In this document: piece after piece, positions 34,591-44,371 of the stretch
How positions within the stretch are numbered: the first letter of the stretch is position 1
Layout: each line of letters starts with the position of its first letter
Assembly: GCA_001939145.1 (NCBI GenBank)
Contig: LSRX01000715.1
Location: 91,578-155,577 of the forward strand
Direction: 5' to 3'
DNA: 64,000 nt
Origin: Symbiodinium microadriaticum
Lineage: Eukaryota; Sar; Dinophyceae; Suessiales; Symbiodiniaceae
Notes under the pieces: model-generated
The model's database searches: none
Seen by the model: only the letters and a program-made list of their open reading frames with translations
What the model was told of the DNA's origin: nothing
Program-made: the position numbers and the translations under genes

Positions 34591-35558
34591 TTGAAGGCAA
34601 TACCCGAGGGGCGCGAAAGGCACGGAGACAACAACTGGGAAAGCTGAAAAATCTTGTGATTCAACCCGCAACGCTTCGGAGATACGAAACTGCCATGAAA
34701 CATTTCTTGGACTTCTTGAAATGGAATAGCTTCACTCTTCCTTCGGGTTACGAGGAAGTAGACCGGTTGGCTTCGTTGTGCATAGAAGAGTTGTGGGAGG
34801 AAGGTGACTCGCGATACCTGGCCCAAGACATCCTTTCTGGCTTGCAACACTTTGAGCCCCAGTTGAAACGACGTTTGATGCAAAGCTGGCGATTAATCAA
34901 AGCTTGGCAAAAGCATGAGATCCCGAGCCGTGCCCCTCCCCTGACTCCCTCCACACTCTTTGTGCTGGCAGGCTGGCTGCACCAGCACGTGCCTGAGGTC
35001 GCGCTAGGTGTCGCGCTGGGGTTCTTTGGACTCCTGCGAACGGGAGAGTTACTACAGATCCGACATAAAGACCTCATATGCACCCACGACTTCGTAGTAA
35101 TCCATTTAGGATCTACCAAGATGGCCGTTCGGAACGCAGGAGTAGAGAGCACCTCCTTTTCACATGAGAAGATCAGCATCATGCTCCAAGCTTGGAAAAG
35201 TGTGAACACACCCGATGCTCTCTTGATTAACATGTCTTCTTCTGCTTTTCGTCAGTGGTTTGCGCGAGGGCTTCATGCCACAGGTCTTGGGTCGGCCTAC
35301 AAACCCTATAGCCTACGTAGGGGAGGAGCCACGCAGGTTTTCCTGGACACACAATCGTATTCCACCGTTTGTCAGCGGGGGCGATGGGCCTCTGAAAGAA
35401 CATGCCGCGTTTACATACAAGACTCTGTTGCACTTCTTACAGAGCATTCAACACAACTCACATCAAAACAGCGAGAGTTCCATACTCTTTGGACAAACAT
35501 TTGGCGCAGGCTTGAGCGTCCCAGCAAAGCTGGAAGGATTAGGGGATGTGGAAAGTAG
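34338..35558 (+). CDS. tyrosine recombinase of DIRS-like element
   Basis: The ORF has 406 codons in a different frame from the polyprotein and overlaps its 3' end by 253 bases; overlapping frames are common in DIRS elements. The first about 110 residues cover the overlap and are basic. About 115-200 resemble the helical SAM-like core-binding domain of tyrosine recombinases (LRRYETAMKHFLDFLKW). The catalytic domain follows with the expected order of active-site residues: Arg234 in GLLRTGELL, Arg327 in YSLRRGGAT, Trp350 in RGRWAS and the tyrosine nucleophile Tyr359 in CRVYIQDS. It would integrate a circular double-stranded cDNA without a staggered target duplication. The true start is uncertain, since the annotated ATG lies inside the RNase H coding region. 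Confidence 0.85.
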   Translation: MESTQAEMQRYTLFAPGRQPCQSARCKQRTKFQQKTPKRYEEDQCLVVVVVKRVRTRVCGHGPKPCRCALASKAKAQMGRPKEVVEGNTRGARKARRQQLGKLKNLVIQPATLRRYETAMKHFLDFLKWNSFTLPSGYEEVDRLASLCIEELWEEGDSRYLAQDILSGLQHFEPQLKRRLMQSWRLIKAWQKHEIPSRAPPLTPSTLFVLAGWLHQHVPEVALGVALGFFGLLRTGELLQIRHKDLICTHDFVVIHLGSTKMAVRNAGVESTSFSHEKISIMLQAWKSVNTPDALLINMSSSAFRQWFARGLHATGLGSAYKPYSLRRGGATQVFLDTQSYSTVCQRGRWASERTCRVYIQDSVALLTEHSTQLTSKQREFHTLWTNIWRRLERPSKAGRIRGCGK

Positions 35559-35769
35559 CTTTTTCTTTGGATTTGTGCTGGGAGCCGGTGCAGAAACGGA
35601 CGAAGATCAGAGCACCAGATGCTCATGATGAGGTCCCAGCTAAATCACCGGACTCAAAGAGTCCCACACAGGAAGCACAGCATCTGAAAACACTGAACGT
35701 AGATTCTCTTTTCTGCTACAGCTCTGATGCTTGCTTGAAAAAGCGTGATTGCCAAGAGGGAGTTTCCTA
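35559..35769 (+). other. 3' untranslated end of the DIRS-like element with small hairpins
   Basis: These 211 bases lie between the recombinase stop and the inverted repeat. They contain two small perfect hairpins: GAGCA/TGCTC at 35610-35624 with a 5-base loop, and GGACTC/GAGTCC at 35650-35664 with a 3-base loop. Such structures could serve RNA processing or strand-transfer steps, but neither is a recognised motif. An internal complementary region, usual in DIRS elements, was not identified by eye. Confidence 0.4.
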
Positions 35770-35779
35770 GACTTAGACT

Positions 35780-35960
35780 TCAGGGTTTAGGGTTTAGGGT
35801 TGTTTAGGGTTTAGGGGTTTAGAGTTTAGGCTGTTTAAGGTGTTTAGTGGTTTAGGGTTTAGGGTTGCTTAGGGTGTTAAGGGTTTAGCGGTTTAGGGTT
35901 TAAGGCTTAGGGTTTTTAGGGTTATGCTTTTGCGGGTTTTGGGGTTTATAGTCTAGAGTG
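35780..35960. repeat. telomere-like cluster, right flank of the DIRS-like element
   Basis: Degenerate TTTAGGG words start about 10 bases after the inverted-repeat end of the element. Confidence 0.85.
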
Positions 35961-36141
35961 TAGGGTGTTTTGGTCTAGACCCGACACACCCAGATCAGCA
36001 CTGGCGATTTTGTTGGAAAAGATTCGATGACTTTGGGGGCATGCATACACCGGTCCATTCCTGAAGTTTCCTGATTGTTGTTTTATACTGGTTTAGGGTC
36101 TGGGGCTTACCCGAAACTTTAGTCGAGCTATCAAGGCTCCT

Positions 36142-36197
36142 ATATTATTGTTATTGTTATTGTTATTATTCTTATTATTGTTATTATTTTTATTATT
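36142..36197. repeat. (TTATTG)n/(TTA)n microsatellite
   Basis: Imperfect hexamer and trimer repeat. Confidence 0.9.
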
Positions 36198-37655
36198 ACA
36201 ACGGTAGCATGCCCCAGTCCGCCGGCAGGTGCCCTTCGGAGAGCCTCCTCCCCCGGTTGATGCAGGCCATGATTTCGGGTTTAGGGTCGCAAGGTTTGTT
36301 CTTTTGGGGTTTAGGGTTTAGGTCTGAGGATTTAGGGTTTAGGTCTGAGGGTTTAGGTTTTATAGGCTCCAAGCATTGGCTTTAGACTTAAATTAGCGTC
36401 TAATCAGGCCCAAGTAGCTGCAGTTGGGCACCCTGACTCGTTGAATCCGAGAGTTGTAAATAGCCTCAACCCGACAGGACAATTCGCTTCCCGCTTCCCT
36501 ACTTTGAAGTAGGTCGGCCCGAATGTCCCTAGAATAGGGGTATGCATAAGTAGCAAGATTGTGCCCTTACAGTCCTTGTTGGTATACCATATCCCCAAAC
36601 CCGAATCTCATCATTCAGGCTGCTGTATTCATGGAGGTCTCTAAGGCCCAAGGCATTGAGCTATTCGGAGGAGCTGTGTCTGGTTAAAGAGGCAAGTCTG
36701 AGTAGTCTTTCATTGGTAGAGATCACAAGTTTCACAGGGGTAAAATAGGGTGCATCGAGTTTAGTAGCACTTATAGAGTTGAGCCCAAGGCTTCAGATTT
36801 AGAGCTTACCGTCTAGGTTTTTGAGTTCAGGGCAATATAGGGCAAAGTTGATCATGCGGCTGCTCGGCTTTCAATGCCTTCGCCATCGGTCTTTCTCCCA
36901 GCTTCTGGCTCTGCCGCTGATCACTGCAGTCATGTCTCCGAAACAGAGCCACGGTTTAGGGTTTAGGGTTTAGGGTTTCGGACGTTGTGGAAATATTGGA
37001 CTTCGATGCTGCTGAGTTGGTGACCTTGCACCGAGACGCTTTTGAGGCGAATTATTGGAAGCGTGGAAATCGATGCAGACCAAAGCACCCGATGGCACAT
37101 GAGAGGCTCCAAGAGTGAGTTCGTGCTCGCGGCCCATCGGTCTGCATCTGGTGCATACCTGGACCCCAAAAATATGTAGAATAATAGCCTTTTAGAGGTT
37201 TTGGGCCATTATTTTACCTACGTTGGGGGGTTAAGGTAGAGTTTAGTAGCACTTAGAGTTGAGCCGAAGACTTCAGATTCAGAGCTTGCCGTTTAGGTTT
37301 TTGAGTTCAGGACCTTGGGTTTAGGGCCCAGGAGCTGTTGCTTGCGCTTTTTGAAATTTCGAGCTGTAGCCTTTAGCCTCTACGGGATGTCTGCTGGTCA
37401 TTTGGGTGTAGGAGTGAAGGTTTAGAGAGACAAATATAGGCGTGTTAATAATTGGAATAGGATATGTGGAGTCCGTTATGCTCTCGTGGAAGGAACCCCC
37501 CAAAACTACATTATAATTACAATAAGGAACCGCCCAGACTATTCTCTAACCATAAAAAGGAACCCCCTCCCGAAACCCTGTGCCTAATTAAGGCCCGTGC
37601 ATTAGGGTCTGGGAGGAAGAGCCTTGGGTTGGTGTCTTTGGGTTTTCGACAGTCA

Positions 37656-37766
37656 CTATAGGGGCCTCATCATGTTTTTGGCCTTTTTGACTTCGGAGGG
37701 CTCCTCAATATGATGATACTATAAAGGACCCCAAAACCCTATTCTACTCATTACTGCCCCTATACT
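37656..37766. mobile_element. MITE-F copy
   Basis: CTATAGGGGCCTCATCATG and TTACTGCCCCTATACTATA ends; interior AAAGGACCCCAAAACCC. Confidence 0.65.
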
Positions 37767-38110
37767 ATACATTTGGAGGTTTGGCATGAGTTAGGCTTTG
37801 GCTTTGAGGGCTTGGATAGGGCTTGGATAAGGCTTGTAGTCCACAGGATGATCAGTAGATGGTTTAGGGTTGAGGGTTCCTTTCTAAAGGCATCCTGAAA
37901 CATTGTTCTAATTCTTCAAGCCCCTATAATAGCCGGTTTCCCTTGGGCTCCAGTGCTTGTATTTAGGGTTGCATGATTAACGGGTTAGTAGGCTTCTAGC
38001 CATGCAATATGTAACCCGGTTACCCACTATCTAGGTAGCTCGAGCCCTACGGATTGATGGTTGGCATAAGATTCCATGAGCCTTTGAACGGCTTTTTACT
38101 GTTCTTTCAG

Positions 38111-38248
38111 GGGCTCGAGCTGGAGCCTGAACAATCAGAGCGGTATTTCCGGGCACTCTACTTACTCAGACATCTGCATCAGACCCTCCAGAATCAACTG
38201 ACGTCGAAAGGCTTCCCAATCCGCAAGGGTCCAGGGACTTGTGATCAG
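38111..38248 (+). CDS. candidate internal exon of 46 codons
   Basis: The acceptor TTTTTACTGTTCTTTCAG ends at 38110, and the donor GATCAG|GTACTC follows 38248. The 138 bases between are a whole number of codons in phase 0 and encode a charged, helix-forming segment (ELEPEQSERYFRALYLLRH, then LHQTLQNQLTSKGFPIRKG). It is free of the telomere-like repeats around it. No family is recognised, and partner exons were not found by eye. Confidence 0.3.
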
Positions 38249-38626
38249 GTACTCGGGTTTCAGATATTTCTAGTGCTAGTATCCCGTTGTCTCATGATTA
38301 ATGTGCACCTCAACCGGTAAAGCCACCAAAACAGCAAACAAAGCTATGCACAACTCTGCAAAGCGGAAGCCCTCTATATGGTTTTTGGACATGGGTGTCA
38401 TAGGGTTTAGGGTATACGGCTTGGGGCTTATCGATTTACATAATTAGGGTTTGGGGGTTTAGGGGTTTAGGGTTTTGAGGCTTTCTGGAGTCGATCATAC
38501 TACCCTAAACACTATTACTTGCAAAGACCCCCCGTGTATTTGGCTTCTTGGAGGCAAGCCCAGCTAAACCTAATTGACCCGACTCGATCTTTTCTGTACT
38601 AGGCACTTTTGTTGTGGGTGTTTGTT

Positions 38627-38680
38627 GGTGTGTGTGTGTGTGTGTGTGTGTTTTTTTTTGGGGGGGGGGGGGGGGGGGGG
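38627..38680. repeat. (GT)n-T9-G21 homopolymer tract
   Basis: GT repeats pass into a T run and then about 21 consecutive G. The length is error-prone in assemblies. Confidence 0.9.
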
Positions 38681-39107
38681 CTGTTCGGCCTTAAGAAGGG
38701 TTGTGGATTTAGGTTTGAGGGTTTAGGCTTCAAGGTTTAGGTTTAGCCAGAGACGTTTCGACGGGCATAAGGTTCATGCCAAGGGGCCATGTCACAGTTT
38801 CTGTCGAGGTGCCACCGAGGAGCCAGCCGAGGCCCATGAGCTGCAAAAGGGGTCGAACTACTTGGTTGGTAGAGTGTAGGGCCCAGAGGTTATAAACCCT
38901 ATAGACTCTATAAGCCCTAAGTTGTTAGGGTTCCTTAAGTGGAACTATAGTACAACATACCCCTAAGTTACAATCACGTAAGCGCAGCTCCGGAGCCCGA
39001 AGCTTCCGAATCCTCTACAAGACAAGACCCTAAGAAGCCACCGGTACGTAGTTGTCTATCATGCCCAAGCTCGATCAGATTTAGAGATATATCTGCAACC
39101 GGTCCTC

Positions 39108-39111
<4 letters not shown>

Positions 39112-39145
<34 letters not shown>

Positions 39146-39221
39146 CACACACACATACGCCACAGTATCAAAACGCTATGACACACACACACACATATAT
39201 ATATATATACATGTGTGTAGA

Positions 39222-39253
<32 letters not shown>

Positions 39254-39345
39254 AAGTGAGTATAGATGGAAACCTGTATACATGTCCCTGTGTGTGCATA
39301 TGTATGTATATATGTATAGTATATATACATATACATACATTTACA
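39112..39345. repeat. compound (TA)/(CA)/(GA) microsatellite
   Basis: TA run, CA runs, a GA run (about 39218-39254) and further TA/CA-type words. Confidence 0.9.
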
Positions 39346-39369
39346 CACACGTTGTACTCATTTACCAAG

Positions 39370-39850
39370 TCTCACAGTATGATTCAGCACAATGCTGCAT
39401 AGTTTCAACTGTGGTAGCATGCAATCGTATATAGGGTATAGTACAGTAACATAACAAAATCTGCTATCGTGAAAAACACCACCATACCACAGTAGAACAC
39501 AACGAAGTTGAATGTCATCCCAAAAGCCATTATAATCTTCCACAATTAAACTATATACAGTTTGCCAAGCACGTTTCAGCATGATATGTTATGGTATGAT
39601 ATGATATGGTATGTTGAGATATGATGTGCTATAGATCAAAACAACATATTTTGTAATGTAATAAAACGAAGGATAATAGTATATGGTAGAATGGAAAAGA
39701 ATAGCACAGATGGTGGTACAGTATAACCAATTTTTTGCATTGTCATACATTACTGGACAATACAACATGGCATAGTTCATCTCAACATACCAAGGCCCAA
39801 TACTGTATGTGTAATCTAATTTAACAACATAATATGAGGATAATACCATA
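39370..39850. repeat. AT-rich island of degenerate short repeats
   Basis: Words such as TATGATATGATATGG and ACAGTATAACC recur with drift, like the islands at 11.9 and 15.5-16.9 kb. The apparent ORFs are composition-driven. Confidence 0.55.
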
Positions 39851-40319
39851 TTTACATCTGTGTATATCACGTCTTTAGACGTGCACCTGCCTTGCTGTGC
39901 TGTTTACCTGGACCTGTTTACCTGGACCATCACCCCAATCAAGAGTTTCGCTGTTCAAAAGCAGTCAGAAGCTTTGAGCGCCCAAATTGGTTACGGATGG
40001 CGACTGAGTGATTTTAGAACCCTTGTAAAATACGCGAGAAATGTTCAGCATCGTGGAGGCGTCCACAAAACCCTTAAACATAAGCTCTAAACAGGAAGCT
40101 CTAAACATAAACCATAAACCATAAACCCTAACTTTACAAACTCCGATATGACCCTAAAGCCCGCCAGCCCCTAGGCCTGTCCAAAGTTCGACAACCCCAA
40201 AGCCCTAAAACCCTCCGGGACAAAAGCCATTCGTCAAACCCGTCTAGGACCTCTATAAAACCCTTAATCAGATCTTTGTAGAGCCCTTGTAAGATCGCAT
40301 GAGAGAATCAATCCCTCCA

Positions 40320-41110
40320 AAAGATGTACAAAACCCTTCGCAAGCCCGAAAACCCTAAATCCTAAGCCCTAAACCCCTATACTAAACCCTAAACCCTCAA
40401 CCCCCCAAGCAAACCGTTCGAAGACCCTGTACCGCAGACGTCCGCGCCTCCAGCGGCCGCCGCTCCTCCGCCGGCCTCTGAGGCCGGAGGATGCAAAGGA
40501 TCCTATGCACTTGAAGGATTATAAGGGTTTAGGGTTTTGGGTTTAAGGTTTAGGGGTTTAGGGTTTGGGGTTTTGGGATCCTGTTTTACTTTAAGGTTTT
40601 TAGGGTTTAGGGCTTGGGGTTTTGGGTTGAGGGTCTTTGGGCTTGGGGTTTGGGGCTTGGGGTTTTGGGTTTGGGGTTTGGGTTTGAGGGTTCAGGGTCC
40701 AAGGGCTCCTGATTATGGGAGGTAGGTTTTCATGTGTTTTTGGTTTTCGAGGTCTATAGGGCTTTAAAGGGCGTTTAATGGGGTTTAGGGTTTTAAAGGC
40801 TCATCCCCACAAGGCCCAAGTAATAGTATATACTTACACTTGGGGCCCCCAAATCCTGACTACGTATCTACGACAATGGTACTTGGACTCTCTTGGATCA
40901 TTTTTGGGTTTAGGGTTTTTGGGATTTGGGTTTTGGTTTTTAGGGTTTTGGGAGTTTGTGGGCTTTTGGGTGTTAGATTATGGGTTTTGGGTTAATTTTG
41001 CCCGCCAGTGCGTCAGTGAGTGAGTGAGTTTTAAATTTTAGGGTTTAGGGCTTGGGGTTTAGGGATTTAAGGTTTTGGTGTGTGGGGTGTTAGAGTTTTA
41101 GGGTTTAGGG
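40320..41110. repeat. telomere-like clusters in both orientations
   Basis: CCCTAAA words (40350-40410) precede TTTAGGG/GGGTTTTGGG words (40520-40700 and 40900-41110), separated by GC-rich sequence. Confidence 0.8.
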
Positions 41111-42107
41111 TTCAGGGTGATTTATGGTGTAATTCCTGCAAGGGTTCCGTTTCATGGGGTAAACAGGGTCACGAAAAGGGTTCTGCAAGGATATCCTTAG
41201 CAAATTGGGGGGGGTTCTTGAAATAGCAACCCTTGTGGTGCCTGAGGGTAGTGTAGGGTGAACCCTAAACCCTGAACCCTAAATCCTGAACCCTAAACCC
41301 TGAACCATGAACCCCAAACCCTAAACCCTGAAGGGTTCCATAATACGACGAATGGCTCGGTGTTTGGTCTTTCGGACATTTGGGCCGGGGGGAGTGTTAG
41401 GACTGTAGGGTTTTGGATACTCTATGTTTGGGGTCCTCGAGCTGAGAGGCCTCACGCTTAATTTGAAATTAGGGCTCAGCGTTTAGTGTTTATTTTGAGT
41501 TCCCCGCTTCTTCGAACTTTCAGACTGAGATGCTAGGTGCTTACTAGTCTGCGTGAGTGGTTGAGGAGTTTGATGTCGCAGAGCCTAGACTCTAAGGATC
41601 TCTATACTATACACTATGCCGACCCATCATTCATTCTGTTTGGGTTGACCGAGAGAGGAGTTTGAACCCAGGGTTTCGAACAAGGTCGCCTTGTAAGGAT
41701 CGGGGGAGGTAAGGGCTTATGCGTCATTTGTGAGCATTTTGGGGGTGTAGTTTTCGCAGCTTCGGAATCCTCGGCCTTCAGCCTTATATGTAGTCAACCC
41801 CAAAAAGTTGGAAACCGGATTAGGGACAAATAGTGCTGGGATTCCTTCTATATTACTTTAAAGGATTGAGGCTATTGGGATTCCAACTTTTGGGCTTCTA
41901 CCATAAACCCTTGAGATTTTCGGGTTTAGGGTTTCACGGGTGGACAGCTCTCAGGAGGCGGAAGACTGCAGCCCGATGATAAAAGACTGGAGCCCGATGC
42001 TCCGCTCCTTTTGGCCCCTGCTTCCCCAGAAAGAGAAGGTCCTGAAACGTTTCAGTCGTCTGCTTGTCTAAGATGATTGCATGAACCTCAACAACATGCC
42101 CAGGATA

Positions 42108-42216
42108 GTGTAGAGGCCTAAATAATTACTAAACTTTGTTGTTAGGATTCCTTTTGATACTGATACACTATAAAGGAGCCCAAAACCCTATTCCAATTAT
42201 CCAGCCCCCTGTATTA
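42108..42216. mobile_element. MITE-F copy
   Basis: TGTAGAGGCCTAAATAATTA and AATTATCCAGCCCCCTGTA ends; interior AAAGGAGCCCAAAACCC. Confidence 0.65.
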
Positions 42217-42713
42217 TCTCTTCAGAGGAGGAGAAGTGAGATCATGTGGGACCACTTTCCTTGGATGGTCCCTATGTTTTCGATGTTGCATCATCCCATT
42301 TTCCACAGTAGCTTGTAGAGGTCACCAAATATGATCAAATATGTAAGCCCCAAATGCTCCCCTATCAGCACCTGCAAAAGGGGGTTCTGCTAAATGAGCG
42401 TCCGTTTCTGGGGTCGTAACGGAATGCGAAGGTGAAACAGAATCCAAACAGAGAGCAACCACCAAAGCACGAGTTGCATTTCCTGAAGAGCTGCTCACCC
42501 TCCACCACCAAAGTGTTACCACATAGCGCCGAACCAGCTTTATAGGGCCTATTATTAGAGTCTGTCAGGATTTCCAGGGGTTTGTAGGGTTTTGTGGTTT
42601 ATTCTGTGAGCTCTTGTCCCAAAGCAGCTTGACCCGATCTTCGCACAGGGCTTTGGGGCACCGGTTGCAGCTCCCATGAACCCCTTCGCACCGAGATCCG
42701 TCACGGGAGGTGG

Positions 42714-42905
42714 ATGGGCGACCTGGGCTGGGATTCTTTGTTCAGGGGTGGAGTTTCAGGACCTGAATGCGTAAATAGAGTGGTGTCTTGGGATAGCATA
42801 GCATATAGAAGGACTTGGGAGAAGCGCAAACCCGAAGGAGCTCCCGAGATCGTTCTAAGAAAAGCTTATCACAAGCTCATCAATACTCTGAAGAAGGCCT
42901 TGTGA
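42714..42905 (+). CDS. weak candidate 3' exon
   Basis: A short frame ends in a basic, helix-like tail (APEIVLRKAYHKLINTLKKAL) with a stop at 42905. Pyrimidine-AG acceptor-like signals occur near 42740. It stands out from its repeat-derived surroundings by composition only and may be chance. Confidence 0.12.
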   Translation: MGDLGWDSLFRGGVSGPECVNRVVSWDSIAYRRTWEKRKPEGAPEIVLRKAYHKLINTLKKAL

Positions 42906-43302
42906 AGCCCCATACAAAACCCGGAAAGGGTTCGAAATGCTTGGAAGATGTGGACAACTTCTGTTTACATCCCTATATAAACCCTAAGCCCTAAGCTTTG
43001 CTTCGGCGCCAGATGTATAGTTTCTGAGGAAACTCGGAGGGTGTGGGTTTAGGGTTTATCAGGGTGTAGTTTTCAGGGTTCATTGCTTATTGGGTTTTGG
43101 GATGTAGGTCTTGGGGTTCACGTAGGGATTCTAGCCCCAAAAGTCGTAGGCGAAAGAAGAGCCCTAGATTCTGAGGCTTTAGAACCCAGGCCTTCAAACA
43201 GCAACAGCTGAACACTTCGAACATTCGATGGAGCAGCGCAGTGTCCCCTTAAGTCAATGTCCGTGACAAATGCGACCTCTTAGTACCCCGGGAAAGCATT
43301 GC

Positions 43303-43407
43303 CCTAAGGGTCCATGTACCCAAATAGCATATACTTTGGCCCCAAAGTACCTATATGGGGACTAATTACTTTAATGCCAAAGTATATACTATTAAGTACC
43401 CGACCCC
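43303..43407. mobile_element. MITE-C copy
   Basis: AAGGGTCCATGTACCCAAA and AGTATATACTATTAAGTACC inverted arms around CCAAAGTACCTATATGG. Confidence 0.65.
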
Positions 43408-43822
43408 TTGCTCTTATGGACAGGAAGCGAGTTTAGTGAACTACCCATGCTTTCTGTAAACCAGCAATATAAGCCTTACATATGGAGGCAGAGGAGAGCC
43501 ATCCTAAACAAGAGAGCCCTGCGCAGTAGTTTCCCTGACCCCGCAGGCAGCGTCAATCCTCACGCCCCCAAGGGCTTCAGGCAGCTGGATGTTGCGACCT
43601 GTAAAGGAAGCTGCCGTTCATTTTTGGTGAGGGTGGCTGAGGTTCAACAGTTAAGTGATTCAGAGGTTGGCGGCCTGGAAGGGATTGAAATTCCATGAGA
43701 TTCTCTTATTCTGGTATAGGGATGTATTCAAAGCCAGGGTGTGAAGCCTCAATATAATTGGTGTGCTTCTGGGTACCGTGCATCATCATGTTCAGTACCT
43801 TCTGGTTTCATGCAATGCTGTA

Positions 43823-43912
43823 CCCATAGGCTCCTAAGTAGTTCCTTTTTATGGTTCATATTTAGAATCCTATAAGGTAATCCCAAAAAGGAACTACTAA
43901 GGAGCCTATGGG
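43823..43912 (-). mobile_element. MITE-A copy, reversed
   Basis: Near-perfect inverted ends flanked by TA. The interior ATGGTTCATATTTAGAATCC is the reverse of the 22919 copy. Confidence 0.85.
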
Positions 43913-44280
43913 TAGTGCAGAAGTCGGAGGCATGTCAGAATACAAGGCGGAAGGCATGACAAGATGAGATGAGCTTCCACCGACAAGCAATGTGCGCCAT
44001 CGTCGTCATTGTTAATCATACTTATTAAGTGTCATCATCATCGTCATCATCATCACATCGTGGCCTGCAAGAAAGTTTAGAATCTGACGAAAGAACTCTG
44101 AGCCCAGTCCTGCCGAGGAGTAGTTTGGGCGTTCGCGTTGCCATGTCGCACAGCCTGAACAGACCATCCTGGGTGAGCGTGGCCGTCGGTGTGTCAGGTG
44201 TCTATGATAGCGAACAAGTGACAGCTGTAATATTGTGCGCTAACAAGAATAACACGAATAACACTCACAGGAAGAATAAT

Positions 44281-44371
44281 TACCCGGAGACTCCAATATC
44301 CCTTAATTTAAGGAACCCAAGTTAGATTTAAGGTATATTCCTGAATTAAGGGATATTGGAGTCCCTGGGTA
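44281..44371. mobile_element. MITE-D copy
   Basis: GGAGACTCCAATATCCC and GGGATATTGGAGTCCC inverted ends; inner AATTTAAGG / GATTTAAGG arms. Confidence 0.65.

Larger units (their letters stand above)
29042..35769 (+). mobile_element. DIRS-like tyrosine-recombinase retrotransposon carrying a cytosine methyltransferase
   Basis: The element is delimited by an imperfect inverted repeat: TAGGAAAC then TGGCA at 29042-29059, and the reverse complement (TGCCA then GTTTCCTA) at 35750-35769. Outside it, both flanks are degenerate telomere-like repeat. Inside, in order: a small Cys-rich ORF, a gag-like basic region, reverse transcriptase, first part of RNase H, C5-cytosine methyltransferase, second part of RNase H, and a tyrosine recombinase in an overlapping frame. 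The RT/RNase H plus tyrosine-recombinase combination, with no aspartate-type integrase or protease seen, is the hallmark of the DIRS order. Classical DIRS elements carry an adenine-type methyltransferase, whereas this one carries a DNMT, as reported for Symbiodinium retrotransposons. Both main frames are open from end to end, so the copy looks whole and probably young. The exact ends are inferred from the inverted repeat only. Confidence 0.8.

Noticed and set aside
34197-34883. 228-residue minus-strand frame
   Set aside because: It is a shadow of the RNase H and recombinase coding regions on the plus strand.
34338-35558. Host or phage-type integrase gene
   Set aside because: The tyrosine recombinase overlaps the RT polyprotein on the same strand and lies inside the inverted repeats, so it belongs to the retroelement.
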